From Hymenobacter pini (lineage in GTDB: Bacteria; Bacteroidota; Bacteroidia; Cytophagales; Hymenobacteraceae): 64,000 nt of DNA. Where the stretch lies: the NCBI RefSeq assembly GCF_020421205.1, contig NZ_JAIZZH010000002.1:434001-498000 (forward strand). The letters are read 5' to 3'. Shown one piece after another: positions 17,153 to 25,511 of the stretch. A program made the translations under genes and the position numbers. The notes beneath the pieces are model-generated. The model had not been told where the DNA came from. It did no database searches and worked only from the letters and a program-made list of their open reading frames with translations. The first letter of the stretch is position 1, and every line of letters begins with the position of its first letter.

Positions 17153-18016
17153 ATGAGATACGTGTGTTTGCCCCTACTCCTGTGTGGCGTGGCCGTTGCG
17201 CCTGCATTAGCACAACGTGCGGCTCTTGACCGGCAACAGCGTGATATTTTGCAGGAGGGTCTGGCCCTTTATGAGTCGGAGCGCGCCTCCTGGGTAGCCA
17301 CCGATGTGTTGCAGGCTCGGCATGAGGATTTAAGCCAGCTGGGCGGCTACCTTTCCTACACGGAAGGTGACTCGGTTCGGACCATTTTCTTTCGTCGGCC
17401 TGGTACCGAACCGGTAGCCGTGCTGTATACCTTTCAGTTTGCCCGCACCTCAATTGAGCCAACTACAGTGCGGGCGTCGGGCGGAAGGCCATTTACGGCG
17501 CGCGAGCAGCATCTGCTCACGATGCGCCAGGCGGTGTATGCTGAACTGTATTCGGGAAAAGTATTAGGAACAGCGTACCGGTTTCCAGCTAAAACCAACC
17601 CCAATGTGGTAGTGCTGGATCAGGGAGAGCCCCGAGCTTATGTTATCACTGGTCCCAAGGAAGGTCGTTTGCTACCCATAGGCAATGATTTTCGTTTTAT
17701 ACTTTCGAAAACCGGCGAAGTGCGACAAGTAGAACGTCTGCACAATTCATACTTGGCACTGGAAATGCCGGCAGGCAGTGAGCAGATTCAGGCCGGTATG
17801 CACTCCCATTTAGAACAGCACCCGTTCATCACGGCCACTGATATATGCTCCTTGTTATTATATAAAGCCATTTTTCCGGCATCTCAGCACTATGTAATGA
17901 GTAAGGATTATGTATCCCTCTTTGATGTACCAAAGCAGCAACTGGTTATTTTAACCCGCAAAGCTTTCGACAAAATTGGCAAGGCCCAAACCCCGCCTTC
18001 CAACGCATCAGAGTAG
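17153..18016 (+). CDS. Secreted protein of unknown function with a JAMM-like motif
   Basis: 287 aa with a cleavable signal peptide (MRYVCLPLLLCGVAVAPALAQ). I do not recognise the family. The C-terminal half contains GMHSHLEQHPFITATDIC: His217-Ser-His219, seven residues, Thr227, two residues, Asp230. This is close to the JAMM/MPN+ metalloprotease signature H-S/T-H-x7-S-x2-D, with Thr in place of Ser. The upstream catalytic Glu cannot be placed with confidence. The preceding region (residues about 155-215) is beta-rich as in that fold. It could be a periplasmic metallopeptidase or an inactive relative. The amidohydrolase gene follows after 46 bases on the same strand. Confidence 0.7.
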   Translation: MRYVCLPLLLCGVAVAPALAQRAALDRQQRDILQEGLALYESERASWVATDVLQARHEDLSQLGGYLSYTEGDSVRTIFFRRPGTEPVAVLYTFQFARTSIEPTTVRASGGRPFTAREQHLLTMRQAVYAELYSGKVLGTAYRFPAKTNPNVVVLDQGEPRAYVITGPKEGRLLPIGNDFRFILSKTGEVRQVERLHNSYLALEMPAGSEQIQAGMHSHLEQHPFITATDICSLLLYKAIFPASQHYVMSKDYVSLFDVPKQQLVILTRKAFDKIGKAQTPPSNASE

Positions 18017-18062
18017 TTGCTCTAAGCATTATTCGTTCCTCTTTTGCCTTTCTGCTTTGTCT

Positions 18063-19331
18063 GTGCGCCCTGCTTTTCTTCTTGCGGCCTTGCTAACCAG
18101 CCTTTCTGCAATTAGCCAAACGCCTGCCCCTGCTCCAGCCCTGCTGCTGCGGCCCGCTGCCGTGTTCGACGGAGAATCCCTGCACCAAGGCTGGGCGGTG
18201 CTCACCGAGGGTGACAAAATAAAAGCCATCGGCCCGGCTGCCCAGCTTCAGGCCCCAGCCGGCGCCCGCACCCTGGAGCTGCCGGGCCTTACGCTGTTAC
18301 CCGGCCTTATTGAAGCGCACAGCCACCTGCTGTTGCACCCCTACAACGAAACCACCTGGAACGACCAAGTACTACTGGAATCGGAAGCCCTGCGGGTGGC
18401 CCGGGCCACGGCCCACGCCCGCGCAACCCTCGATGCCGGCTTCACCACCGCCCGCGACCTGGGCTCGGAAGGCGCGGGCTACGCCGACGTAGGCCTCAAG
18501 CAGGCCATCGACCGGGGCCTGATTCCGGGGCCGCGCCTGCTGGTGGCTACCCGGGCGCTGGTGGCCACCGGCTCCTACGGGCCCAAGCTTTCGGTGGATG
18601 TAGAGGTGCCCCAAGGTGCCCAGGAAGCCGATGGTGTCGACGGCATCATCCGGGCCGTGCGGGAGCAGATTGGCAAAGGCGCCGATATTATCAAAGTGTA
18701 CGCCGACTACCGCTGGGGTGCCAACGAGCCCAGCCGCCCCACATTTTCACAGGACGAGCTAAACCTGATTGTGCAAACCGCCCGCAGCGCTGGCCGCCCG
18801 GTGGTAGCCCACGCCAGCACGCCCGAGGGCATGCGCCGCGCTACCCTGGCCGGCGTGCAAACCATTGAGCACGGCGACGGGGGTACGCTGGATGTGTTTC
18901 GGCTGATGAAGCAGCGCGGCGTGGCCCTGTGCCCCACCGTGGCCGCCGGCGACGCCGTATCCCGGTATCGGGGCTGGCAACCGGGCACCGGCCCCGAGCC
19001 GGAGCGCATACGGCAGAAGCGCGAAACCATGAAACTGGCCCTGCAAAGCGGCGTGGAGCTGGCCGTGGGTGGCGACGTGGGCGTGTTCACCCACGGCGAC
19101 AATCTGCGCGAAGCCGAGTTGCTGGTGCAGAGCTACGGCCTCACCTCAATGCAGGCCCTACGCGGCCTCACCGCCACCAACGCCCGCCTACTCCAACTCC
19201 CCGACCGGGGCCGCCTACAGCCCGGCCTCCTCGCCGACCTCGTAGCCGTTCCCGGCGACCCTACCCAGGACATCAAAACGCTGCGCCAGATTCGGCTGGT
19301 GGTGAAGGGCGGAATGGTGGTGAAAGAATAG
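18063..19331 (+). CDS. Secreted amidohydrolase-superfamily metallo-dependent hydrolase
   Basis: 422 aa from GTG 18063, chosen because it opens a signal peptide (RPAFLLAALLTSLSAISQ). The barrel carries metal motifs of the amidohydrolase superfamily: HSH in LIEAHSHLLL, a Lys in DIIKVYADY that may be carbamylated, VAHAST, EHGDGG and GGDVGVF. It resembles imidazolonepropionase-like / Xaa-Pro dipeptidase-type amidohydrolases, which in Bacteroidota are often exported. Substrate unknown. It probably shares a transcript with the JAMM-like gene just upstream. Confidence 0.87.
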   Translation: MRPAFLLAALLTSLSAISQTPAPAPALLLRPAAVFDGESLHQGWAVLTEGDKIKAIGPAAQLQAPAGARTLELPGLTLLPGLIEAHSHLLLHPYNETTWNDQVLLESEALRVARATAHARATLDAGFTTARDLGSEGAGYADVGLKQAIDRGLIPGPRLLVATRALVATGSYGPKLSVDVEVPQGAQEADGVDGIIRAVREQIGKGADIIKVYADYRWGANEPSRPTFSQDELNLIVQTARSAGRPVVAHASTPEGMRRATLAGVQTIEHGDGGTLDVFRLMKQRGVALCPTVAAGDAVSRYRGWQPGTGPEPERIRQKRETMKLALQSGVELAVGGDVGVFTHGDNLREAELLVQSYGLTSMQALRGLTATNARLLQLPDRGRLQPGLLADLVAVPGDPTQDIKTLRQIRLVVKGGMVVKE

Positions 19332-19335
19332 CTTT

Positions 19336-19425
19336 AAAACGTGTCATTCCGAGCGAAGCGAGGAATCTGGGTTGCTTGCTAGAAGCAAACTTAGATTCCT
19401 CGCTTCGCTCGGAATGACACGTTTT
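19336..19425. repeat. Large perfect palindromic intergenic repeat (REP-like)
   Basis: Two 33-base arms (19336-19368 and 19393-19425) are exact reverse complements built on GTCATTCCGAGCGAAGCGAG; a 24-base loop can form a smaller inner hairpin (TGCTT/AAGCA). It separates the convergent amidohydrolase and glycosyltransferase genes and may also terminate both. A variant of the same word family occurs at 44734-44886. Confidence 0.9.
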
Positions 19426-19435
19426 ATGATGCGGG

Positions 19436-20194
19436 TTACGGCCGCTCAATACCCAGTTGCTGCAGCTGCTCGGCGTAGTTATCGTAGATGATGCGCAAGT
19501 CCTGGGCGTGGTGGTCGGCATCTACGCCGATGCTCACGTTGCTGGTGTGGAAGCGGTGCAGGTGGCTGACATGGGGGCAGACAACGGGCAGATGGCCAGC
19601 CAGCAGAAACCGCACGTACAGGTCCAGGTCTTCGGCCATTTTGATGTTCTCATCGTAGCCGCCTACTTCGTCAAACAAGGCCCGGCTATAGCACACGTTA
19701 CCCTGAATGAAGTGCTCGGCCCGAAAAATGGCCTGCAGCATCTCGCGGGGCGAGTTGAACTGCCAGGCATAGTAATCTTCATTAGGCAGGTAGCGTCGGT
19801 CCTGGTCCACGCGCAGAAAGTCGGCTACCAGCCAGGGCCGGCCAGGGTGGCGCTGTATCTGGTCGGCGTAGTGGAACAGAGTGCGCTGCAGCAATAGGTC
19901 GTCGTCGTCGAGAGGTACAATCCAAGTATCGGCGGGGGCCTCCTGCCCAATCAGGCGGTTGCGGGCAGGGCCGGCTTTGAGCAGCGTGGGCTGGGTATGC
20001 ACGCGCAACGGCACGCCCGGCTGGCCAACGGCTTCTTGTAGCCAGGCGGCGGTGCCGTCGGTGCTGGCGTTTTCGCACACCAGGTGTTCAATGGAGAAGT
20101 CGAGGGGAGCCGAGACGCTGGCGCGCACGCTGGCCACGGCCTCCGGCAGGTAGTCGAGCCGGTTGTGGGTTGGGGTAATAACAGTAAAATGCAT
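19436..20194 (-). CDS. Family 2 glycosyltransferase
   Basis: 252 aa, GT-A fold. VITPTHNRLDYLPEAVASV at the start, CENASTDGT, then the nucleotide-sugar/metal motif PLDDDDLLL, and GGYDENIKMAEDLDLYVRFLL with the ED acceptor-site motif. No membrane helices. It probably transfers a sugar to a surface polysaccharide or lipid acceptor; it has no glycan gene neighbours, so the pathway is unknown. Confidence 0.9.
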   Translation of the reverse strand: MHFTVITPTHNRLDYLPEAVASVRASVSAPLDFSIEHLVCENASTDGTAAWLQEAVGQPGVPLRVHTQPTLLKAGPARNRLIGQEAPADTWIVPLDDDDLLLQRTLFHYADQIQRHPGRPWLVADFLRVDQDRRYLPNEDYYAWQFNSPREMLQAIFRAEHFIQGNVCYSRALFDEVGGYDENIKMAEDLDLYVRFLLAGHLPVVCPHVSHLHRFHTSNVSIGVDADHHAQDLRIIYDNYAEQLQQLGIERP

Positions 20195-20293
20195 AGTTCC
20201 CTATTCTGCTAGCCGACAAAAAAAGTTACGGCCGAGCTTGCAGCTCAACCCTCCGGCCACCCGGCGCGTTATCACCACGAAGCTGTTGCATCC

Positions 20294-20593
20294 ATGGCCA
20301 AATTTGTGGTTACCCTGCGCTTGCCCGATGTGTTTGACGAAGCCTTTATGGCTCTCATTCCGCGGCACCGCGCCTTTATTGACCGGTTAATCGAGGACGA
20401 CATTATTGAGACCTACGCCATCAGCGCCGACCGCACCCGGGGCTGGGTAACCATGAACGGCCACAACGCCGAGGCCGTGCGGGCCGTGGTGGAGCAATTT
20501 CCGCTGTTTCGGTTTCTGCTGGGCATTGAGGTGGATGAGCTCTTTGTGTTCGACAGCAAAGCCAACCGGTTTCCGGCTATCAGCCTCAATTAA
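20294..20593 (+). CDS. YciI-like small ferredoxin-fold protein
   Basis: 99 aa: MAKFVVTLRLPDVFDEAFMALIPRHRAFIDRLIEDDIIETYAISADRTRGWV has the beta-alpha-beta layout and central His of YciI/muconolactone-isomerase-like dimeric alpha-beta proteins. The C-terminal half (AVVEQFPLFRFL, IEVDELFVF) fits the same fold. Function unknown. Confidence 0.7.
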   Translation: MAKFVVTLRLPDVFDEAFMALIPRHRAFIDRLIEDDIIETYAISADRTRGWVTMNGHNAEAVRAVVEQFPLFRFLLGIEVDELFVFDSKANRFPAISLN

Positions 20594-20727
20594 GCCGCTC
20601 ACTACCCTTCTGGTCCCGGCATCTTGGCACATTTCCTGCCAATGCTCACCCTGTCGACGTTGCCTTGGTTGGCATCCGCCGGCTTTCCCCTATCTTCCCA
20701 ACCTACCCTCCCTTTTTGCTTCGTTAC

Positions 20728-21576
20728 ATGATTCGTTATTACCGGCTGCTGGCCGTTGCTATGCTGGGTTTTTCGGGGCTGGCCGCCGCTCCTACCGCCC
20801 CCGCCATTACTACCGACCAACTTATCAGCCGCCTCAGCGGTGCCATCCAAGGACTCAAAACGCTGCGTTGCAATGTGCGCGCCCAGGAGCGCATTGATGG
20901 CGGCTACCAGCAGGCCCGCACCCTCATGAAAATGAGCTTCAACCCCTACAAGGTGTACCTGAAAAACCAGAAGGGCATTGAGGTGCTGTACGTGACGGGC
21001 CAGAACAACGGCGACGCCTGGGTATACCCCAACAGTTTTCCGTACGTGACTTTGAGCCTGGACCCGAACGGCTCGGTAATGCGCAAAAATCAGCACCACA
21101 GTACCCTAGATGCCGGCTACGGTACCATTGCCGAGCTGCTGCACGGCTCCAGCCAGCGCCTCGACCGCACGTTCGAGAAGAGCTTTCGTTACACCGGCGA
21201 CACCACCGTGCTGGGCCACGCTGCCTACGTACTCCGCGCCGACTATCCGCAGTTTCGGTACGTGAGCTACAAGCCCGCTAAAAGCGAGAGCATCAGCACC
21301 ATTGCCGATAAGTTTGGGTGTGGCGAGTACCGTATTATGGAGCGCAACGACCTAAGCCCCGGAGCCGTGGTGCCCGCCGGCAAAACCGTGCAGGTACCCA
21401 ACGCCTACGGCCGCCGCATTGTGCTCTGCGTGGACCAAAAGCTGTCTTTGCCCTTGGTAGTGCAGGTAAACGACGACAAGGGCTTGTTCGAGAAATTCGA
21501 GTTTTCTGACGTGGTAGCCAACCAGCCCATCCCGGCCCAGGAGTTCACCAAGGACTTCAAAGGCTACAAACTATAA
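20728..21576 (+). CDS. DUF1571 periplasmic protein with embedded LysM-like segment
   Basis: 282 aa. Signal peptide (MIRYYRLLAVAMLGFSGLAAA), then a DUF1571-type beta-rich lipid-carrier-like domain (LKTLRCNVRAQERIDGGYQQA, MKMSFNPYKVYLK, EVLYVTGQNNGDAWVYPN). Residues about 178-227 read YKPAKSESISTIADKFGC...MERNDLSPGAVVPAGKTVQVP, a LysM-like peptidoglycan-binding unit inserted before the last DUF1571 strands. ATG 20728 is preferred because the signal peptide begins there. The function is likely envelope-associated and otherwise unknown. Confidence 0.8.
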   Translation: MIRYYRLLAVAMLGFSGLAAAPTAPAITTDQLISRLSGAIQGLKTLRCNVRAQERIDGGYQQARTLMKMSFNPYKVYLKNQKGIEVLYVTGQNNGDAWVYPNSFPYVTLSLDPNGSVMRKNQHHSTLDAGYGTIAELLHGSSQRLDRTFEKSFRYTGDTTVLGHAAYVLRADYPQFRYVSYKPAKSESISTIADKFGCGEYRIMERNDLSPGAVVPAGKTVQVPNAYGRRIVLCVDQKLSLPLVVQVNDDKGLFEKFEFSDVVANQPIPAQEFTKDFKGYKL

Positions 21577-21629
21577 TCACTGATTGCACGTCTTTTGGAA
21601 CACGCATTTCGCAGATTTTGTGAACGATT
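21577..21629 (+). repeat. Dispersed intergenic repeat, copy 2 (diverged)
   Basis: Starts TCACTGATTGCACG at the stop codon of the DUF1571 gene and ends TTTTGTGAACGATT; it aligns with the repeat at 14587-14636. Confidence 0.55.
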
Positions 21630-21690
21630 GAGCAAGTACGTTTCTAGCGTATAGAGTGCTAAGATAAAATAGACCATTGCATCCTACGCA

Positions 21691-21724
21691 CAAAAAAGGC
21701 TTGCTGTAGAGCAAGCCTTTTTTG
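21691..21724. terminator. Bidirectional terminator between convergent genes
   Basis: Perfect 15-bp stem CAAAAAAGGCTTGCT (21691-21705) / AGCAAGCCTTTTTTG (21710-21724), loop GTAG, with A and T tracts on both sides. Confidence 0.9.
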
Positions 21725-21740
21725 TCGAAATCTAAAAACG

Positions 21741-21791
21741 AATCGTCCACAAAATCCGTGTAATCCGCGGCAGAATCCGTGGAATCAGTGG
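21741..21791 (-). repeat. Dispersed intergenic repeat, copy 3 (inverted)
   Basis: On the minus strand it reads CCACTGATTCCACGGATTCT, continues GCGGATTACACGGATTTTG and ends TGGACGATT; closest to the copy at 14587. With copy 2 it forms an inverted pair around the terminator at 21691-21724. Confidence 0.7.
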
Positions 21792-21793
21792 TT

Positions 21794-22675
21794 CTAGCGG
21801 CGCATGGTTTTTTCAATCTGGTCCCACATGTCGGAGGTCAGCAGCTCCAGCTTGTTGAACTCACCGGCCCCGTTCAGCCACTCGCCGCCGTCGAGGGTTA
21901 CTACCTCGCCGTTCATGTAGGCCGAGAAGTCCGATACCATATAGGCGGCCAGGTTGGCCAGCTCCTGGTGGTTACCCACGCGCTTCAGCGGCACCGAAGC
22001 AGCCGGGTCGAGCTTGGAGGCCAAGGGCTCGGGGAACAGGCGGCTCCAGGCACCTTCCGTAGGGAACGGGCCGGGGGCAATGGCGTTGGAGCGGATGCCG
22101 TATTTGGCCCACTCCACGGCCAGGGACCGGGTCATGGCCAGTACGCCGGCCTTAGCCGCCGCCGAGGGTACCACAAAGGCCGACCCCACCGAAGCGTAGG
22201 TAGTCACAATGTTCAGGATGGTACCGGGGCGCTTATCGGCAATCCACCGCTTGCCAAAGGCCAGCGTGCAATTGTAAGAGCCCTTCAGCACGATGTCCAC
22301 AATCACATCGAAGGCCTTGTGACTGAGGCGTTCCGTGGGGCTGATGAAGTTGCCGGCGGCGTTGTTCAGCAGCACATCTACGCCCCCGTAGGTATCAATG
22401 GTTTGCTGCAAAAGCTTCTCCACTTCGTCGTACTTGCGCACGTCGCACTGCACGGCCAGCACGTTCTGGTTGCCGGTTTGCTCGCGCAGCTCGGCGGCGG
22501 TTTTTTCCAGCACGTCCAGTTTACGGGAGCTGATAACCACGTTGGCACCCAGCTGCAGAAAATAGGTGGTCATGGCCCGGCCAAGGCCAGTACCGCCGCC
22601 CGTTACTACAATAGTTTTGCCCTGCAGGGCATTGTCGCGGAGCATGGGCTGGGCGTAGGGGTGCGCAAGTGACAT
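21794..22675 (-). CDS. 2,4-dienoyl-CoA reductase-like SDR
   Basis: 293-aa short-chain dehydrogenase with TGGGTGLGRAM (NADPH site) and NNAAGNF. The position of the usual YxxxK Tyr is Ser: VVPSAAAKAGV, the same arrangement as mammalian mitochondrial/peroxisomal 2,4-dienoyl-CoA reductase, where Ser and Lys act with an earlier Tyr. The following LAVEWAKYGIRSNAIAPGPF also matches that branch. Predicted role: NADPH reduction of 2,4-dienoyl-CoA during breakdown of unsaturated fatty acids. The next gene on the same strand starts upstream after 48 bases. Confidence 0.88.
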   Translation of the reverse strand: MSLAHPYAQPMLRDNALQGKTIVVTGGGTGLGRAMTTYFLQLGANVVISSRKLDVLEKTAAELREQTGNQNVLAVQCDVRKYDEVEKLLQQTIDTYGGVDVLLNNAAGNFISPTERLSHKAFDVIVDIVLKGSYNCTLAFGKRWIADKRPGTILNIVTTYASVGSAFVVPSAAAKAGVLAMTRSLAVEWAKYGIRSNAIAPGPFPTEGAWSRLFPEPLASKLDPAASVPLKRVGNHQELANLAAYMVSDFSAYMNGEVVTLDGGEWLNGAGEFNKLELLTSDMWDQIEKTMRR

Positions 22676-22723
22676 AGGGTGAGAAACGTTGAAGTGGGAA
22701 AATGGTAGTCGGAAGAATCGGCG

Positions 22724-23113
22724 CTACGGCCGGGGTTCAAATAAACTCAGTATGCGGGTAACGGTGCCTTCTGCTACAGCTCGGCTGCCTTCGCAACAAT
22801 AGAAACCGGTGCCGGCTCGGATTCTGGTCTGGTGCACGGCCCGCATGTGCTCCGAGAACACACTAATGCGCACGTGTAGCCATTCATCAGCCGGCAGTGG
22901 CAGTTCCCGCCAGGAATTACCAGTTTCCGGGTCGAAAAAATCCGGGTACAACCACATAAATAGCAGGCGCGGCTTGTCTTGGGCATACGCAAAATCCCAC
23001 CGGATACCATTATAGGCCATGCTATTCCGTCCGCCTTCGTCAGCCCGCAGAATTCGCACACGGGCCTCAAAGTCGATTGGAAACTCAGGATACAGGCGGT
23101 CCGGGGAGCTCAT
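22724..23113 (-). CDS. Stand-alone EF-Tu domain III-like protein
   Basis: 129 aa. The pattern FEARVRILRADEGGRNSMAYNGIRWDF resembles the start of EF-Tu domain III (FEAxVYxLxxEEGGRHxP..GYRPQF), and the end EGSRAVAEGTVTRIL resembles its last strands (REGGRTVGAGVVxKI). There is no GTPase domain. EF-Tu domain III normally contacts tRNA and EF-Ts, so a free domain could bind RNA or a partner; this is inference. ATG 23113 was chosen because upstream residues are low-complexity and probably noncoding. Divergent from the next gene. Confidence 0.65.
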   Translation of the reverse strand: MSSPDRLYPEFPIDFEARVRILRADEGGRNSMAYNGIRWDFAYAQDKPRLLFMWLYPDFFDPETGNSWRELPLPADEWLHVRISVFSEHMRAVHQTRIRAGTGFYCCEGSRAVAEGTVTRILSLFEPRP

Positions 23114-23214
23114 AAATAGTATGCTTGCATACTGGTTTGGGCGCAAGGTAACAGTTTCCCAATTCCGGGGCGGCTTCTTGCTTGGGAAAGATTTTTTGCC
23201 ACCTTTACCGCTGC

Positions 23215-24060
23215 ATGAACAACTCCGCTGCTTCTGCTTCGCTCCCCACTGTGGCCGTGCTGGGCTGCGGCTGGCTGGGCCTGCCACTGGCCCGCGCCCT
23301 AGTAACGGCCGGCTACCGGGTGCACGGATCTACTACCACGCCCGGCCAACTTCTCACCCTGCGCGACGCCGGCATCCGGCCATTTTTGCTGCGGCTCGCC
23401 CCCAACCTTTCTCCCACCGATGCTGATACCCTCCAGGCTTTATTGCGCGGGGTTGAGGTGCTCGTATTAAACGTGCCGCCGTCCCGGTCCGCCGGCAACC
23501 CCGAAGCGTACCCGGCGCTGCTCAGCCAGGTTACGGAATCCGCCGAAACGGCTGGCGTGCAGCACACCCTGCTGATTAGCTCCACCGGCGTGTACCCCGA
23601 TGACCCGCACCTGATGCGGGAAGCCGATGCCGTAGCCGATGACTTAGCCCCGCAACCGTTGCTTCGGGCAGAGGCATTGGTACAACAGCCGCGGCATACC
23701 GTGGTGCGGCTGGCGGGCCTGATGGGCCCCGGCCGGGCCCCCGGCCGTTTTTTGGCGGGCCGCACGGGCGTGGCCCACGGAGAAGGCCCGGTCAATATGA
23801 TCCATTTGCAGGACTGCGTGGGGCTTTTGCAGTGCATTTTGGACCGGCAGTTGTGGGGCTATACGTTTAATGCCTGCGCGGCCACGCATCCCTCCCGCCG
23901 CACTTTCTACACCGAGGCTGCCACCCGCCTGGGCCTGCAACCGCCTACGTTTCAGGAGGCCACTACCAGCAGCAAGCAAATTGACTCCAGCCTGATTCGG
24001 GAGAAAACCGGCTACCAGTTTCGCCACGACGATGTTATAGCTGCCCTGGCATTCTGCTAG
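23215..24060 (+). CDS. NAD(P)-binding SDR, YeeZ/NAD-dependent epimerase-like
   Basis: 281 aa. Rossmann motif VAVLGCGWLGLPLARAL at the N-terminus, ISSTGVYPDD in the mid-domain, then RLAGLMGPGRAPGRFLAG and VNMIHLQDCVGLL. This matches the extended atypical SDR family around E. coli YeeZ. Substrate unknown. ATG 23215 gives the fold start at residue 10. Confidence 0.82.
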   Translation: MNNSAASASLPTVAVLGCGWLGLPLARALVTAGYRVHGSTTTPGQLLTLRDAGIRPFLLRLAPNLSPTDADTLQALLRGVEVLVLNVPPSRSAGNPEAYPALLSQVTESAETAGVQHTLLISSTGVYPDDPHLMREADAVADDLAPQPLLRAEALVQQPRHTVVRLAGLMGPGRAPGRFLAGRTGVAHGEGPVNMIHLQDCVGLLQCILDRQLWGYTFNACAATHPSRRTFYTEAATRLGLQPPTFQEATTSSKQIDSSLIREKTGYQFRHDDVIAALAFC

Positions 24061-24188
24061 CTCCCACAGCTACAATACCTCTTGGCTTAAGGTCACGCTC
24101 AAATATTTTTGGCTGAGCAGGAACCGTATGAATTCCACATCAGGCTTCAGAACTTATTCGATACGTGCGAGGTGCCTGATCTGTGAAG

Positions 24189-24196
24189 TATCTTTG
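24189..24196 (+). promoter_or_regulatory. -7 box (TATCTTTG) 5 nt before the HI0933 gene start
   Basis: Exact TAnnTTTG match ending 5 nt before the GTG at 24202, so the transcript would be leaderless or nearly so. No clear -33 TTTG. Confidence 0.5.
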
Positions 24197-24201
24197 CCGC
24201 T

Positions 24202-25458
24202 GTGAATACTGAGCGTGATACGGTTGTGGTGCTGGGCGGCGGCGCGGCTGGCTTTTTTGGGGCTATTGCCTGCGCCGAGGCTAACCCGGCCCTACGGGTG
24301 GTCCTGGTAGAGAAGACGGGCAAGCTGCTTAGCAAAGTGCGGATATCCGGTGGAGGGCGCTGCAATGTGACCCACGCCGCCGACACGGCCGCGCAGTTGG
24401 TGCAGCATTACCCGCGCGGGGCCCGCCAGCTTAAGGAGCCGTTTAAGCAGTTCGGGGCGCTGGATACGGTACGGTGGTTTAAAGACCGGGGCGTACACCT
24501 CAAGACCGAGCCCGACGGCCGCATGTTTCCGACCACCGACTCCTCGGAAACCATTGCCCGGTGCCTGCTGGATGCGGCCCAGCGCGCTGGGGTAGAAATC
24601 CTGACCCACACGATGGCTGAGCACATTCAGCCCCTGCCCAACGGCGGTTTTCAGCTCACGCTTACCGGTGCAGCCGCTCAGACGCTTGCCGCTAAGCGGC
24701 TGCTCATAGCCACGGGCGGCGCGCCAAAGTCGGAGCAATATGAGTGGCTGCGGCAGTTGGGCCATTCCGTGCAGGAGCCCGTACCCAGCCTGTTTACCTT
24801 CAACGTGCCCAACTCCCCACTGCAGGAGTTGCCGGGCGTGAGCGTGCCCCGCGCCCGCGTGCGGGTGGCCGGCCAAAAGTTGGAATACGCGGGACCGGTG
24901 ATGGTAACGCACTGGGGCGTGAGCGGGCCAGCCGTACTAAAACTTTCGGCCTGGGGAGCCCGCCGCCTCCACGAGCTGCAGTACCGCAGCACCGCGCTTA
25001 TTAACTGGATTCCGGAGTTTACGGAGGATACCTTACGGCCTCACCTGCAGCAGTATCGGGAGCTGCACGGCAAAAAAACAGTGGTCAGCAACCCGCTGTT
25101 CGGCTTGCCGCAACGGCTATGGCGTACGTTGGCTGAGCAGGCGGGCATTGGGGCGGAATTACGCTGGCAGGATACCCCGCTTAAGCTTCTCAACCGCTTT
25201 ATTGAGGCGTTGCTACGCACTGCTTTGCCAGTGCAGGGCAAAACCACCTACAAAGACGAATTTGTAACCTGCGGAGGCATTTCGCTCAGCGAAATCAACA
25301 TGAGCCGAATGGAAAGCCGCTTGGTGCCGGGACTGCACTTTGCAGGGGAAGTGCTTGATGTCGACGGCATCACAGGAGGATTTAACTTTCAGGCGGCCTG
25401 GACAACGGGCTACCTGGCCGGTCGGGCCATGGCAGGTAACCAGCCCACTTTAAGATAA
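24202..25458 (+). CDS. BaiN/HI0933-family FAD-dependent oxidoreductase
   Basis: 418 aa from GTG 24202. Dinucleotide-binding motif VVVLGGGAAGFFGAIACAEAN, then KVRISGGGRCNVTHA, GRMFPTTDSSETIARCLLDAA and a C-terminal GGISLSEINMSRMESRLVPGLHFAGEVLDVDGITGGFN-type block characteristic of the HI0933/YhiN/BaiN family. Known members reduce flavins or bile-acid intermediates; the role here is unknown. Monocistronic, with a hairpin terminator built over the stop codon. Confidence 0.88.
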   Translation: MNTERDTVVVLGGGAAGFFGAIACAEANPALRVVLVEKTGKLLSKVRISGGGRCNVTHAADTAAQLVQHYPRGARQLKEPFKQFGALDTVRWFKDRGVHLKTEPDGRMFPTTDSSETIARCLLDAAQRAGVEILTHTMAEHIQPLPNGGFQLTLTGAAAQTLAAKRLLIATGGAPKSEQYEWLRQLGHSVQEPVPSLFTFNVPNSPLQELPGVSVPRARVRVAGQKLEYAGPVMVTHWGVSGPAVLKLSAWGARRLHELQYRSTALINWIPEFTEDTLRPHLQQYRELHGKKTVVSNPLFGLPQRLWRTLAEQAGIGAELRWQDTPLKLLNRFIEALLRTALPVQGKTTYKDEFVTCGGISLSEINMSRMESRLVPGLHFAGEVLDVDGITGGFNFQAAWTTGYLAGRAMAGNQPTLR

Positions 25459-25498
25459 TAAAGGCTCCCAACGCTTGTTGGGAGCCTTTATTATCTTA
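25451..25498. terminator. Bidirectional terminator overlapping the HI0933 stop codon
   Basis: Perfect 22-bp inverted repeat (25451-25472 / 25477-25498) with a GCTT loop; the left arm includes the stop codon of the flavoprotein gene. It serves the convergent low-complexity gene too. Confidence 0.88.
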
Positions 25499-25511
25499 CG
25501 ATATTATCGGT

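Noticed and set aside
21577..21791. Inverted pair of dispersed repeats as ends of a small transposon
   Set aside because: The 110 bases between hold only a terminator; similarity is imperfect and no target duplication is visible.
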